A program made the position numbers and the translations under genes. A stretch of DNA of 64,000 nt, taken from Lichenostomus cassidix (taxonomy: Eukaryota > Chordata > Aves > Passeriformes > Meliphagidae). The DNA is taken from positions 18,431,094-18,495,093 of the forward strand of contig CM039187.1 of the NCBI GenBank assembly GCA_008360975.2, given 5' to 3'. Position 1 is the stretch's first letter; the number at the start of each line of letters is the position of its first letter. Positions 34,501-44,579 of the stretch are shown here, piece after piece. A model generated the notes under the pieces. The model did no database searches. It had not been told where the DNA came from and was given only the letters and a program-made list of their open reading frames with translations.

Positions 34501-37139
34501 TGCCTTAAACTTCCACATGCTTGTTTGCAGCCCAGGCTTCAGCAGCATCATCATCCTTATCTGGAAAATAGCAGACTTGACTTGGGAAAAACCATTATTT
34601 GAGGTTCTGAAGCTATAAGAAATTATAGAGGCAGTAGATGGAGTGAAAAAACCCCAAATGCTTGGACACAAAAGTGTCACTAAACCCAGGGGCATGGATG
34701 AGGTCCCAACACATGCAGCAGGTGGGTGCAGGAGAAAGGGGTGTTCTTGGCCAAAGGCAATGGCCAAAGTCTTTTGCATGTCATGCACCAATCCCTTTTG
34801 CCTGCCCCCACAGAGCTTCTGGGAGCCACCCCACACACACCCCAGTCCCCCTCTCTGTCACAGAAACAAATCCCAGATTGTGCTGGGTTTACATGCATTT
34901 CTTAAGAGGCTCTGATCAGCCAAACCAAGGCAGTAGGGGTCTGTGGATTGCCCAGTGGATGGATTTTCCTCTCTCTTATTTTGCTTAGCAGAAAACACAG
35001 AGGTTTGACTTCTTTCTACTCAGTTTTCATAATGGAAATATTTTTGTCTTCAGTTTCCAAATTTTCCTCTGATCAGGAATTCCAAGTCCTGCTCTGATGA
35101 TCAGTGAAACAGAAAGACACATTTCCCCCCTGTTTTTCCCCAGCTTTGATGAGGGGCTCCCATCTGCAGGGCCACACGTTTGTCCCGCTGCTCCCTCCCA
35201 GACACTGCGGGTTCAAGCAAAAGCCCATTCTCACCACATCTCTTTGTTCCCCGGGGAAGTCACAGCAGCCCTATTTTGGGAGCAGGTGGGAGGAGGAAAA
35301 GACCTTTTTATTTATTTTTTTGCCCTCCCCTTTTATTCTTTGGCAAGCTTTAATTATCGAAGGACTGAATTTGAGCTGCTCCTGTCTCCTTCCTTCCTTC
35401 CCGGGCAGCATTTCTAACAAAGGCCTGTGGTTTGAGTTGGAGGGGTTTTTTTTTTCCGTTTTCTTTTCCCCTCCACAGATCTAAGGCCTGTAATGAGATA
35501 CCAACACCCTCTCCTTCCTACAGCCTCCAAAACAAACCCTCCGCCCCACCAGCCCCTCCCTCTGCAAAGACCCCAGCATCTCCTCCCGTGCTCCCAGGGG
35601 AGGGAGGGCACCCGACACCAGTGCAGGGCTGCTGGCCCTTGCAGTCGTCCTGGGAGGTGAGCACGATAGAGTTACAAGGGAGAGCAGCTTGCAAACTGCC
35701 TCCGCTTTGATGAAGCAACATTTCATTATCTCCCTCTCCCCCAAGTCCTTCCACAGTGAAAAAGATCTTCTATTGTCCAGGCTAATTTGTCCCTTTTACT
35801 TAATTCCTGAACCCGTGTGCAAACCTCTGGTCACGTTACTCTATCACCCATCTTTCTCAGTCTTTTCCCAGTGCTGTGAAATGCAAGGGCAGGAGTCTCT
35901 GGGTGTCCTTCTTGCTCCCTATGCCCAGGGTCAAATCCATGGATGTGCAGCCAGAGGCACTTGAAGCATACAGCACCCTCAGCTCTCACAGGTCAGCCTT
36001 TTTCAAGGAGTCAAGGTGCCTAAAAACGTCTAGAGGTTTGGCTCCCATGGCCCCACACCTGAGAGAGCTGCCAGGAGCAGCGCCTGTACTCCTCACCACC
36101 CCAAGTGTGGTTACACAACCCGAGGCAGCTGGGGAGGAGGGCAGAGGGGAGCAGGATCCATCACTCCAACACCTCTCTGCCCTCCTCTGAAAGCCACTTG
36201 TCCACACGCCTCCCTCTTTACCTGGAGTGGCTTGGTAGTTGCTGAAATCCTGTTTCGGTTTTGGATTGGGAAGAGAGGGAAGGAGCAGAAAGCTGTAAGC
36301 TGTTTTATTTGGATATTTTCCTGGTAGCAGAGGAGTGCTGCCTGGTGCCAGATGGCTGCATATCCCAGGGCAGTGGGAAAGAGCTGTGCCCTGTGCCTGG
36401 GTGTGGCCTGATGCCCAAGCTGCCTGTGCTCCCGCTCTCCTCTCAGATGCAGAGGCTCTGAGTAACCACAGAGGGCTGCTGGGATAGGGAGGGAGTAGGG
36501 CAGGGAAGCATCCCTGCTCTGGCTCTGACTCCACAGCCAGCACATGGCTCTGTAGGGGAACAGGCACGACTGCCCCACTGCAGCTCCCCTGCCATGAGCC
36601 CAGCGGATCAGAACGGCTCCGTGTAGAGCACAGTCCAGTGTGCCATGGAGGTGAGACTGGATTCTGCTGATCTGCAGCTGCTCTGGCCACGGATGGGGAC
36701 TTGAGGATAAAACCACATGGGGAAGTCAAGCCTTTCCCCCTCACCTTCCTCCATGGGGAGGGGGGCACTGGAAAAATGTGTTGAGCAAGGGGCTGTTGTG
36801 CAGCATGGAAGGGCTGGGGGAAAAGAGCCAGAAGAGAGGAGGAGAGCAGAGCAGTTGCCAGGCTGCCTTGAGCCAGAGCTTTTCATGGAGGTGCAAGGGG
36901 ATGGGAACATGGAGGATCAACATTGTCTTCTCCAAAGAAGAAAAGAAAAAGAAGAGAGAATGCAGAAGGAAGACAAAGGGAAACAGGACTTGTTGTGAGG
37001 AAAATGGGGACGCTCAGGGATTGAAGCAGGCTGGGGTCCAACTTAATAAGAAGCGAACCAAAACAAAACCCAAACAAAAACTGACTGGAATTGGCGGTGG
37101 GCACCCCCTCCCCCAGGCAGCCATCCCCAGAAGGCAGTG
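34501..37139. other. 2.6-kb non-coding spacer with long spurious frames
   Basis: The longest open frame in the window lies here: 260 codons, minus strand, 35986-36768. It is overlapped by a 201-codon frame on the same strand and by open frames on the opposite strand. The translation is Pro/Ser/Leu-rich without domains. No CpG island, splice pattern or repeat supports a gene. Confidence 0.5.
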
Positions 37140-37440
37140 AAGCTGCCTTTTCAAACAGCCGCCTCACAATAAATTCATGGCAGCCAGGGCCGGGAAACAG
37201 GCTGCTGCAATTTAAAGGAAGCGTGGATTTGCATATTGAATTAAAATTAAGAGCTAATTATGCAAATAAATTATGACATTTGGCAGGAGAATTTGCTTCA
37301 AGATCATTTATTACGTTCTTTTTATAACAGTGCGAGCGTTTAACGGTCAAAGACAATATTTTAAAGGAAAATTAACGCAAGATTATTAACCTAAAAACAA
37401 TTCCACATTAATGAGATGTATTTCTCTTCAACTTCTCACA
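37140..37440. promoter_or_regulatory. Very strong candidate enhancer with POU octamers
   Basis: The block combines two POU octamers in inverted orientation, ATTTGCAT (37227-37234) and ATGCAAAT (37260-37267). The second lies within CTAATTATGCAAATAAATTA. Further homeodomain words follow, such as TCATTTATTACG, AAAATTAACGCAAG, GATTATTAACC and CACATTAATGAG. CpGs survive in CAGTGCGAGCG, TTAACGGTC and TTAACGC. It has no repeat and no coding potential. The make-up suggests a POU/homeodomain-driven element such as those active in neural tissue, which is an inference. Confidence 0.55.
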
Positions 37441-38984
37441 CCTGGCTGCCTATTGATGCCCAGCCAGGACTGTCTCTTAATAATTGGCATTTTTTTTGCA
37501 GGCAAATATTGAATGAGGTGGTGAATGTTGCTTTGGACAAACTCACTCAGGAAAAATTCCTTCAGGGCTTTAGTTTGCTGGTCTGTAAAGGAAAGTTGTG
37601 AAGGTCAAACATGTCTCATGTTGTTCTGTGCACTTGGACTGACCAGGTCTGGATGTGCTTGGGAGAGGACACTGTCTACCCCATCTGTATGAGAATAAAA
37701 TCTCCCCAGCTAAAATGTGCATAATTGCTTTTTGGAAGACATACAAAGCAAAAGTCTTAAACATTTGTGATCATTAAAGATGCTGTGGCTTTTTTTCCCC
37801 CAAGATCAGGGTTGTTAACCCTGGTGTTTTGGCTCCCCTCCAGCCCAGGTACTGCTGCCTTCCCCCAGACCTGTGCTGGGACTCTCAGGTGGGGCAGACT
37901 CAGGTGGGACTCTCTCTTCCCCTCCTGGGAAGGTGCACCAGCCACGCAGTCTCACAGTGGCCAGGATCCTCCCACAATGAGAAGGGCTTCAGGAAGGCCC
38001 CACACTGGGGCTTGGATCAGGAAGACTCACTGGAACCCTGAGGGATGCAGATACCCCCAGGACCCAAAAGCTGCCCATTCCCAGCCATCACCTGTTACAA
38101 ACCTCTGGCCCAGGTTCATCAAACACAGCTGAGGTGATTGTCTACACTCAGCACTTGTCTTTCTAGAGGATTGACTCTTGTTCAAATAGGAAAGATGCCC
38201 AACCATTTGGGTTTTGATATGACTGTATCTTTAAAAAAAAATTCTTAGGAAAGACAGGCCGTGCATGTTCTGTCAGCACTCATGCTTTGCCTCTCTGTGC
38301 TCCATCCAGGCAGAATGCTGGGGAACTGGGAGGCTACATTTGCAGCCAGGTTATAGGAGCAGTTGTTGGGAGTTAGGAGAGAGCTGTAGCAGGAATGACT
38401 AGAGGGGAACAAATTAAGTGGTTAAGGAAGTGAGAAAGTCTTCCTCCAAGGTAGTACTTCGCAGCCTTGCCAAGGAAGAACAGGGTAACATATTACTCAT
38501 CCTTCAATCATCCTCACTCCTGCTTTGCCTCCAGCGTGGCTTTTCCCCACTGTGATCTGCACACTGCTAGGGAAGGATGGGATGTCACGACTTGGTTCTG
38601 GAGTTCCCTTTTGCTCCATTTCTTTACCCCTATATCTTAAACGTTCCCTTACAAAGCCGTCTGCCTTTTTTATAGCTGGGGTTTCCAGAATCCCACACCC
38701 TGCTAAAGCTGTAGGGGACTTCACCCAGAGGTTAAGGGCCATTTCCCTTCTGAGGCAGCTGGAAGTTTGTCTTTCATGATTCTCGCACACCCCTGTCAAG
38801 GGATTTTTCTCCTTTCAAGTTCAAGGTGGAGAGGACATTCCCTGCTAAATCAGTCCTGGCACACAGCACACAATGGTGTGCAGAGCCAACCACAGGTAAG
38901 AAATTGTGTTGCAATAAATGAAAGGTTTGGAGCCAGACAAAATGTGTGACATTCGAAGTTCTCAGCTCTCCTCCCTCAGAAAGG
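37441..38984. other. Non-coding spacer
   Basis: Mixed composition. The 121-codon frame at 37767-38132 overlaps others and shows no domain. Confidence 0.5.
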
Positions 38985-39370
38985 CAATCTGTGACTTCTG
39001 GACCCTCCTTAATGACCCAGAGCCGGATGGAAAATAATATTAATAATAATAAAAGAAACAAAGAAGGGGCTGGCGCATTTTTTAAATAAAGAAATTTCCC
39101 TCATCTTGCGGTTAATTTAAAAGGTTTATTTCTTGAAATGAATCCTCTTCATCAAATCTCCGATCCTTGAAAATCAGTGCAACCTGCCTCTGTGGATAAT
39201 GAATTGATTTGTAATGTAAATTATATAAAACACCCTCCCCGCCAGCATTTGTGTGTGAGTGTGTTTAATCTAAAGCGTTTAAGTCTGAAAATGAGCTTCT
39301 CCATCAAAAGTCTCGATTCCATTTACATTTCTTGCATACGAGTCAATTTGTGCCTGACCCAGTCTATAAA
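38985..39370. promoter_or_regulatory. Strong candidate conserved enhancer
   Basis: It carries AATAATATTAATAATAATAA, TTGCGGTTAATTTAAAAGG, GATAATGAATTGATTTGTAA and TTAAGTCTGAAAATGAGC. CpGs persist in GCTGGCGCATT, CCGATCC, AAAGCGTT, TCTCGATTCC and ATACGAGTC. Nearly 400 bp carry the same texture, making it one of the longest candidates. No splice-flanked frame is seen. Confidence 0.5.
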
Positions 39371-40304
39371 TCACTGCCAAGGAGTGCTGTGTCTGTACCT
39401 CTCCTCTTCCCCCACTCCCCTCCCCTCCTCCTCCCATCCTCGCACATGCAATGTTCAAAAAGGAGTGTTTGGATACTGCCTATAAACGGCTCCCAGTTCT
39501 CTGACCAGAGGCTGACCAGTGGAGAAGGAACCCCAGCTTGGAAAAGTGTGCAGTGTGGGCACTTAGCAGGTAGGTGAAGAAAGGGGAGGAAGGGAAGTCC
39601 TTCTCAGCTTCTGCTGGCTGCTCTGGAAGGATCTCCCAAGGAAAGCTTCCCTCTCTCTTGGTGACTTCTTCCAACATATGTTTGCTTGGCCACTAAAGGA
39701 GCCCACGGCTTAATGTCACTAGAGGCTGAGGTCTTCTACTGGTGCACAGCAACATGGCCCTCTAAATTCCGTGGAGTGGGAATTAATTGCACCACCAGAG
39801 TCTTTAACCCTGTCTTTATCTCCCCAGCTGTTTGACCGTGCCAAGTTTTATCCTTCATCTCATCCCATTGGTGGTGAGATGACATGGGCCACACCTCCTT
39901 ATCTTGCTCATGAGGCTAAAACTAGTGGGAGTTGCCTCTGGGGATTAGGGGCTCCCCTTGCTGTTTGGACTTTCATACTATGAGTGCCTGTGGACCTTTC
40001 AGAGGGCAGGGGAAGTAATAGTGGTGGTATCTCCACAAAAAATGTCTGTTGACCCCTCTGGGTACTGGCATTAGAAGGGGTTTTAGTAACAATGCACTTG
40101 AGGGCCAGCAGGCCAGGAAGCTGATCATGGGCTCTGGTCTCCTCCATGAAACATCAGCAGTGCCTGTGAAACATGCAGCTTTTCCCAGAACACTATTTTA
40201 TGGCTAAACACAGAATTTGAATGGGATCATCAGCCCATTATTGTCCCTGGCACAATTTAAACTGATTCCTAATGTCAAGGAAAAATGGAATCAAGTTTTG
40301 GACC
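39371..40304. other. Non-coding spacer
   Basis: A C/T-rich part at 39400-39450 is followed by mixed sequence up to the CR1 insertion. No gene is recognised. Confidence 0.5.
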
Positions 40305-40993
40305 ATCCATGAGTCCCTGGGCCCTGATGGGATGCATCCATGGGTGCACCATAGTGAGGCTGCTCATGATCATGTTAGAAAGGTCCTGTGATCAGGAGAG
40401 GAAGAAAGCAAATGTCATCTCAGTCTTCAAAAAGTATGAGAAGGAAGACTTAGGGCACTACCAGCCGATCAGCCTCAGCTCAGTCCCTGGGAAGATGGTG
40501 GAGTACTTCATTTTGGAGGCCATCTCTATCCACATGGATGACAAGAAGGTGATAGGAGCAGTCAGCAGGGATTCACTAAATCATGCTTGACCAGCCTGAT
40601 TGCCTTCTACGATGAAACAAGTACCTGGCTGGATGAGGGAAGAGCAGTGGATATTGACTACCATATATAACTATCTGAAGGGAGCATGTCAAGGGGATGG
40701 ATCCAGGCTCCTCCCAGTGGTGCCAAGCAATAGGACAAGAGGCAACAGGCAGAAACTGATGCACAGGAAGTTCCACTTGAATATGAGGAAGAACTTCTTT
40801 ACTGTGCTGGTGACCACACACTGGAACAGGGTGCCCAAAGGGGGTGTGGAGTCTCCCTCACTAGAGATATTCAAAAACTGTCTGGAAACAACCATGTGCC
40901 ATGCACTCTAGGATGAACATGCTGGAGTAGGGAGGTTGGATCAGATGGCCACTGTGTCCCTTCCAACCTCACCCACTCTGTGATTCTGTGATT
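40305..40993 (+). mobile_element. CR1 LINE copy, internally deleted and 5'-truncated
   Basis: The first part encodes a degraded CR1 reverse-transcriptase N-terminal segment. It has an LGPDGMHPW-like start and the family motif region near GHYQPISLSSVPGKM, and ends near a FYDE...DEGRAVDI stretch. One frameshift lies at about 40555-40565. At about 40655-40668 the reverse-transcriptase frame jumps directly to the C-terminal/3' section: a YNYLKG-like stretch, then 'GCACAGGAAGTTCCACTTGA', 'GTGGAGTCTCCCTCACTAGA' and 'GAGGTTGGATCAGATGGCC'. The catalytic part of the reverse transcriptase is therefore missing, and I estimate several hundred bp are lost. The element ends in the avian CR1 tail TGATTCTGTGATT (40981-40993). 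It cannot code for anything functional. Confidence 0.93.
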
Positions 40994-41540
40994 TCCTCAG
41001 TCCAAAAATGAAAAGTTCCAATACACCCGTAATGAAACAATTTACTGTTCTCTTCAAGTTATGGATGCAGCAACCAGAAATTAACAATTACATGAGCCAA
41101 AAAAAAGAACATGACAAATGCTAGAAGAGCTGTTGGAGATACATCCACATTTCCCCATGTATTTACACACAAAGATTTACAAAACCAGCTTAACCATTCT
41201 CGGATTCTCTTGCTCTTTCTTTTCCCATAGCAGAAGGATGCCTGAAAGTATTAAGAAATTAGAACATCAAATCTTTCCAGGTCTCCAAAAGAGCATGAGA
41301 TGAAGAACAGGACCAGTGGCCACAGTGAGCCTTGACTTGCCCTAACACTGCTATCTCTGAGAATCGCACAAGAAGTGAGCTCCGTCCATTGCCATGTGAC
41401 TGGTCTGTCACTCACCAGAATGAGAAAGATTGATGTCCAGGAAAATGAAGTGAAAACCCAGCTTGAGTCAGGAAGGCAGTGTGAGGTAAATCTTCTGAAA
41501 AGACTTATATTGGTACTTATTACCAGGAAAATGCTTCCTC
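40994..41540. other. Non-coding spacer
   Basis: AT-rich unique sequence between the CR1 copy and MIR fragments. Short frames only. Confidence 0.5.
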
Positions 41541-41600
41541 TCTGTTCCTTGTTTGTTTACCTTTGAAATGGGGTTAATGCTTCCTTTCTCTTCTCTTCCT
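41541..41600 (+). repeat. MIR-type SINE fragment
   Basis: 'CTGTTCCTTGTTTGTTTACC' followed by 'TTTGAAATGGGGTTAATGCT' and 'TCC' tracks the MIR segment 'CTGTGCCTCAGTTTCCCCATCTGTAAAATGGGGATAATGCTTCC'. Confidence 0.45.
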
Positions 41601-41870
41601 CAGTTTACATATCAGGTCTCAGAGTGTGGGGTGTATGTCACTGTATGAACTCGCAGCCCTGAGCATGATGGGGGTTCTGGCATTGGAGGAGTCCTATGAG
41701 CTGCTGTAATACAAATAGTAGGAAGAGTTTTTCCTCAAGATTACCCCAGGGGATTGAGGTCAGACTTTCAGTGAAGGAAGACACAAACCTATTACCAGTT
41801 TCTGTAGGGACTAATGCAATTTGCACTTTGTTAGAGGAACTCACAGTGATTTGTACACATTAATTACTCC

Positions 41871-41995
41871 TTGCAGCATCCCAGCTGGATAAATATTATT
41901 ACCTTCATTTTACAGAAAGGGTAACTAAGATGTAGAGAAGTTCATTTGTTTGACTACAGCTGTACAGCATGCCAATGACAGAAGCCAGAAATAAA
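41871..41995 (-). repeat. MIR-type SINE fragment
   Basis: 'AAATATTATTACCTTCATTT', 'TACAGAAAGGGTAACTAAGA', 'TGTAGAGAAGTTCATTTGTT' and 'ACAGCTGTACAGCATGCCAA' preserve the reverse MIR order. That order is TATTATTATCCCCATTTTACAGATGAGGAAACTGAGG, then AGAGGTTAAGTGACTTGC, then CACAGCTAGTAAGTGGC. It is the most complete MIR copy here. Confidence 0.7.
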
Positions 41996-43084
41996 ACATA
42001 AGAGGAATGATTGTCAGTCCCTTCCGGCTCCAAACCTCTGGGTTCCAAATATTTTTTTTCCCCAGAACATCACAAGCAAAAAAGGCAGCCGTGCCTCCTA
42101 GCTGGGCTGGGTACCACTGTGGTGGAGTTTGGGTACAGGGGGTGGTGCATGAAACACAGCCTGGGAAGCACCACTTCGAACCTCAGCCTGCACAGCCTCG
42201 CAACGATGGGAGGAGGAAATGAAAGTGCAATTAGCTGGAAACAAATGAATTTGTGTTGCATATATTTCCCAAGCTGATGGGTTGGTGAATGAACCACTCG
42301 TTATTTCATGGAGCAGCATCTCTAAAGATCTGTAGAACAACTTGGAAAAAACCCAGCTTTTCTGTTTTGACATTTTTTGCTGTATTTCTGAATGCTGTCT
42401 GCCCTAGTTTCAAGCATAGCTACTGCTGTATTTCCATTTTTCTTCATGAAGAGGAAATTCTGACGAAGTTTGTAGTTGTTTAGTTGTTTAAACTTCTCAC
42501 CTTGAATTTTTCAAGGCCTCATTGCTATGTATTATGTTGACAGTATCAGCATATGGCCTACAGAAAAATATTTTGTAATCTAAATATCAAGCCATTTTAT
42601 TCTCATTTTCCTATTTTTCTTGTATGAGGTCAGTTAAAAACAGGTGATGTTCCCCTGTCCAGAAATGTTTAACTTCAGCCAGAGATGCAAAATGAAACAG
42701 ACAACACAAAAAATAGGAAATAAAAGTGAATAATGGGTTTGATCATTAATTTTTTTTATGCTTGTTGAGGGAGAGGGGAAAGTAGCTTTAAAATCAAAAT
42801 CCTTTTTTTCTGCAAGAGCAAACCATTGAAAAATTTTCCAGCTGCCTATAATCTATTGCATTTTTCTTATGTGGTGAACAGAGGAACTTGATATTGTCTG
42901 CAGCAGATAAGCCTACAAGATGGGGTCAGAGTGATGAAGCTCCTGTGTGAACTTCCCAGAGGTGGCAAAACAGATTCTCCAGGTAAGATGGATCTGAGAG
43001 CATTACAACAACAATAGTATTATATTTAGTTAGCCCTTATTTAGTCAGTCTTAGTTACATTTGAACTGGTATCCTGTAGAATGG
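41996..43084. other. AT-rich non-coding spacer
   Basis: Positions 42440-42860 are AT-rich with many T runs. No regulatory block or gene stands out. Confidence 0.5.
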
Positions 43085-43266
43085 TATTTTTCAACCTGTA
43101 GTCTGCATAATCCAGGCAGAACCTGGACTCCTCACAAAGAGGGTGAAAAAAGCAATTTCACCAATGCTCTTCAGAGGTTAGGGCTTGTGAATTTTCTAGG
43201 GGGTTGCTGAGACTTCATGAGAGATTTTCTAGGGATCCACAAATCAAAGCAAGTTGAAAGACACTA
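43085..43266. mobile_element. Possible non-autonomous DNA-transposon remnant
   Basis: Imperfect terminal inverted repeats are visible: TTTCAACCTG (43089-43098) against CAAGTTGAAA (43250-43259), matching 9 of 10 in inverted form. The wording 'TTTTTCAACCTGTAGTCTGC...CTAGGGATCCACAAA...AAGTTGAAAGACAC' recalls old hAT-like elements that begin with 'TTCTCAACCTGTGGTC' and end with 'GGGTCCACG...AAGTTTGAGAACC'. An internal 11-bp direct repeat, ATTTTCTAGGG, lies at 43191-43201 and 43224-43234. Family assignment is uncertain. Confidence 0.4.
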
Positions 43267-43670
43267 CAGCAGGATAATGTTATATTGATTGCTTTGTTTT
43301 TGCAGAGGATAGATTTTGTTTAATCTTCCCCTTCCTTATATTGCTTGACACCATTAGTTTTATCTTAACTGACATCAAATATAAAAAATCATTAGAGAAG
43401 AGACTGTCTAATGTGTTTTGTACTACTTTTGGGTGGGTGATAACTATTTCCTGGAGCACAGTAGCTCTTTAAAACAGTATTTGCTAAAAAAGAAATCAGG
43501 TAGGACAGGAAAGCATGAGCTTGAAGTGAGATCTTCTTCAGTGCAAGTTTTAGAAGAAACTGGGATTCAAAATATTTTGAGAACCTAGAAACTGTGGGGC
43601 CTGCCCAGTGCTGGACAGAGGGACACATAGAGTCCCTGCCTGGTCTGGAAAGCTCTCTGACCTGCCTGTA
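43267..43670. other. Non-coding spacer
   Basis: AT-rich up to about 43560, then mixed. The 216-codon minus-strand frame (43392-44042) passes through here but owes its length to the minisatellite. Confidence 0.5.
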
Positions 43671-43760
43671 CTGGCACAATGGGGCACAACAGGGTACAAT
43701 GGGGCACAGTGGGGCACAATGGGGCACAGTGGGGCACAGTGGGGCACAATGGGGCACAAT
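43671..43760 (+). repeat. 10-bp G-rich minisatellite, 9 units
   Basis: Nine consecutive 10-bp units have the consensus GGGGCACAAT or GGGGCACAGT, with the first and third units degenerate. Eight G-runs of 3-4 bases recur at exact 10-bp intervals with six-base loops, which satisfies the usual G-quadruplex pattern. The unit has no stop codon in any frame on either strand, which explains the repetitive open frames here. Confidence 0.95.
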
Positions 43761-44149
43761 GGCTGTCACAGGGGAAACCTTTATTTGGTGAGGGTTTTGG
43801 TCAGAGGTGTGGGACCACAGGAAGCAGTACCTCACCCCACCAGGGACAAGGGTGTGACAGAGGGCTGTGATTTTGGGATTGGCTGAGTGGGATGGGGCAG
43901 ACTTCCCTGGGAGAATGCCCTCCCCAGATCTGTGTCTCCTGCTGCCTTGTTTGCCCGAGCTTGCAACCCTGCTCGTCCCCAAGCACAGCCCAGCCCAGAT
44001 GGGGAGCCATGAGGGACCATGGGGAAGGTGACAAACGCACACAGCTTCCGCTCAACAAACACAAACTTGTTTCTCCTCCTCATCCATGCTGCACAAATTC
44101 CCGGTGCCTGTCACCCTGCTGTCCGCTCCGGGGGCTTTAATAAAAAGGG
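43761..44149. other. Non-coding spacer
   Basis: GC-richer sequence leading into the CpG-rich segment. Nothing is recognised. Confidence 0.5.
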
Positions 44150-44475
44150 AAACCAACATTTGACGTGAGCACAGTAGGGAGAGGAGAGGCAGTGCGGAGG
44201 GAGGGGGACAGACAATGTACCCATATGGAGAACAGAAGGATGCCAGGGCGGCCGCATTCAGAGCCTGTCCCTCTCTCCTCCCTCGCCTCACAGCCCCTTC
44301 TCCGCCGCCGGGCTGTTAACATGACAAGTGAGCCGAGGGGCGGCCAGCCCTGTGCTCGGCGCCCCCGGATTCCTCCGCCCAGACCCTGTCTCCCAGCTAC
44401 TGATCCCAGGAAGCGCTGGGCTCTTCCCTGCTTCCCGGGCGGCACTATTGTTTGCTTGCTGCTGCAGCGGGAAAG
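44150..44475. promoter_or_regulatory. CpG-rich segment, possible small CpG island
   Basis: I count about 18 CpG dinucleotides in roughly 310 bp of GC-rich sequence. They include a NotI-type GCGGCCGC (44248-44255), TCCGCCGCCGGG and CTCGGCGCCCCCGG. That is far denser than anywhere else in the window. It could be an orphan CpG island, a promoter of a non-coding transcript or a CpG-rich regulatory element. No TATA box or first exon is evident. Confidence 0.45.
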
Positions 44476-44530
44476 GATGCCCTGGGTGCTTTCCTGAGAA
44501 AGACCAAGAAAGTCTGGGGGGGAAAAATCC

Positions 44531-44560
44531 ATATATACACATACGTATGTATGTATATAT
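44531..44560. repeat. AT-rich palindrome around CATACGTATG
   Basis: ATATATACA-CATACGTATG-(TA)-TGTATATAT forms an imperfect inverted repeat of about 30 bp with a two-base offset. It lies just downstream of the CpG-rich segment and could extrude as a cruciform. Confidence 0.7.
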
Positions 44561-44579
44561 GCATATGCAATAAATAAAG

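Noticed and set aside
35986..36768. Longest open frame (260 codons, minus strand)
   Set aside because: Overlaps other long frames on both strands, is Pro/Ser/Leu-rich, has no domain and no splice or promoter context. It is typical of GC-rich non-coding DNA.
43392..44042. 216-codon minus-strand frame with a repeated 10-residue unit
   Set aside because: The repeat is a by-product of a 10-bp minisatellite whose unit lacks stops in all six frames.
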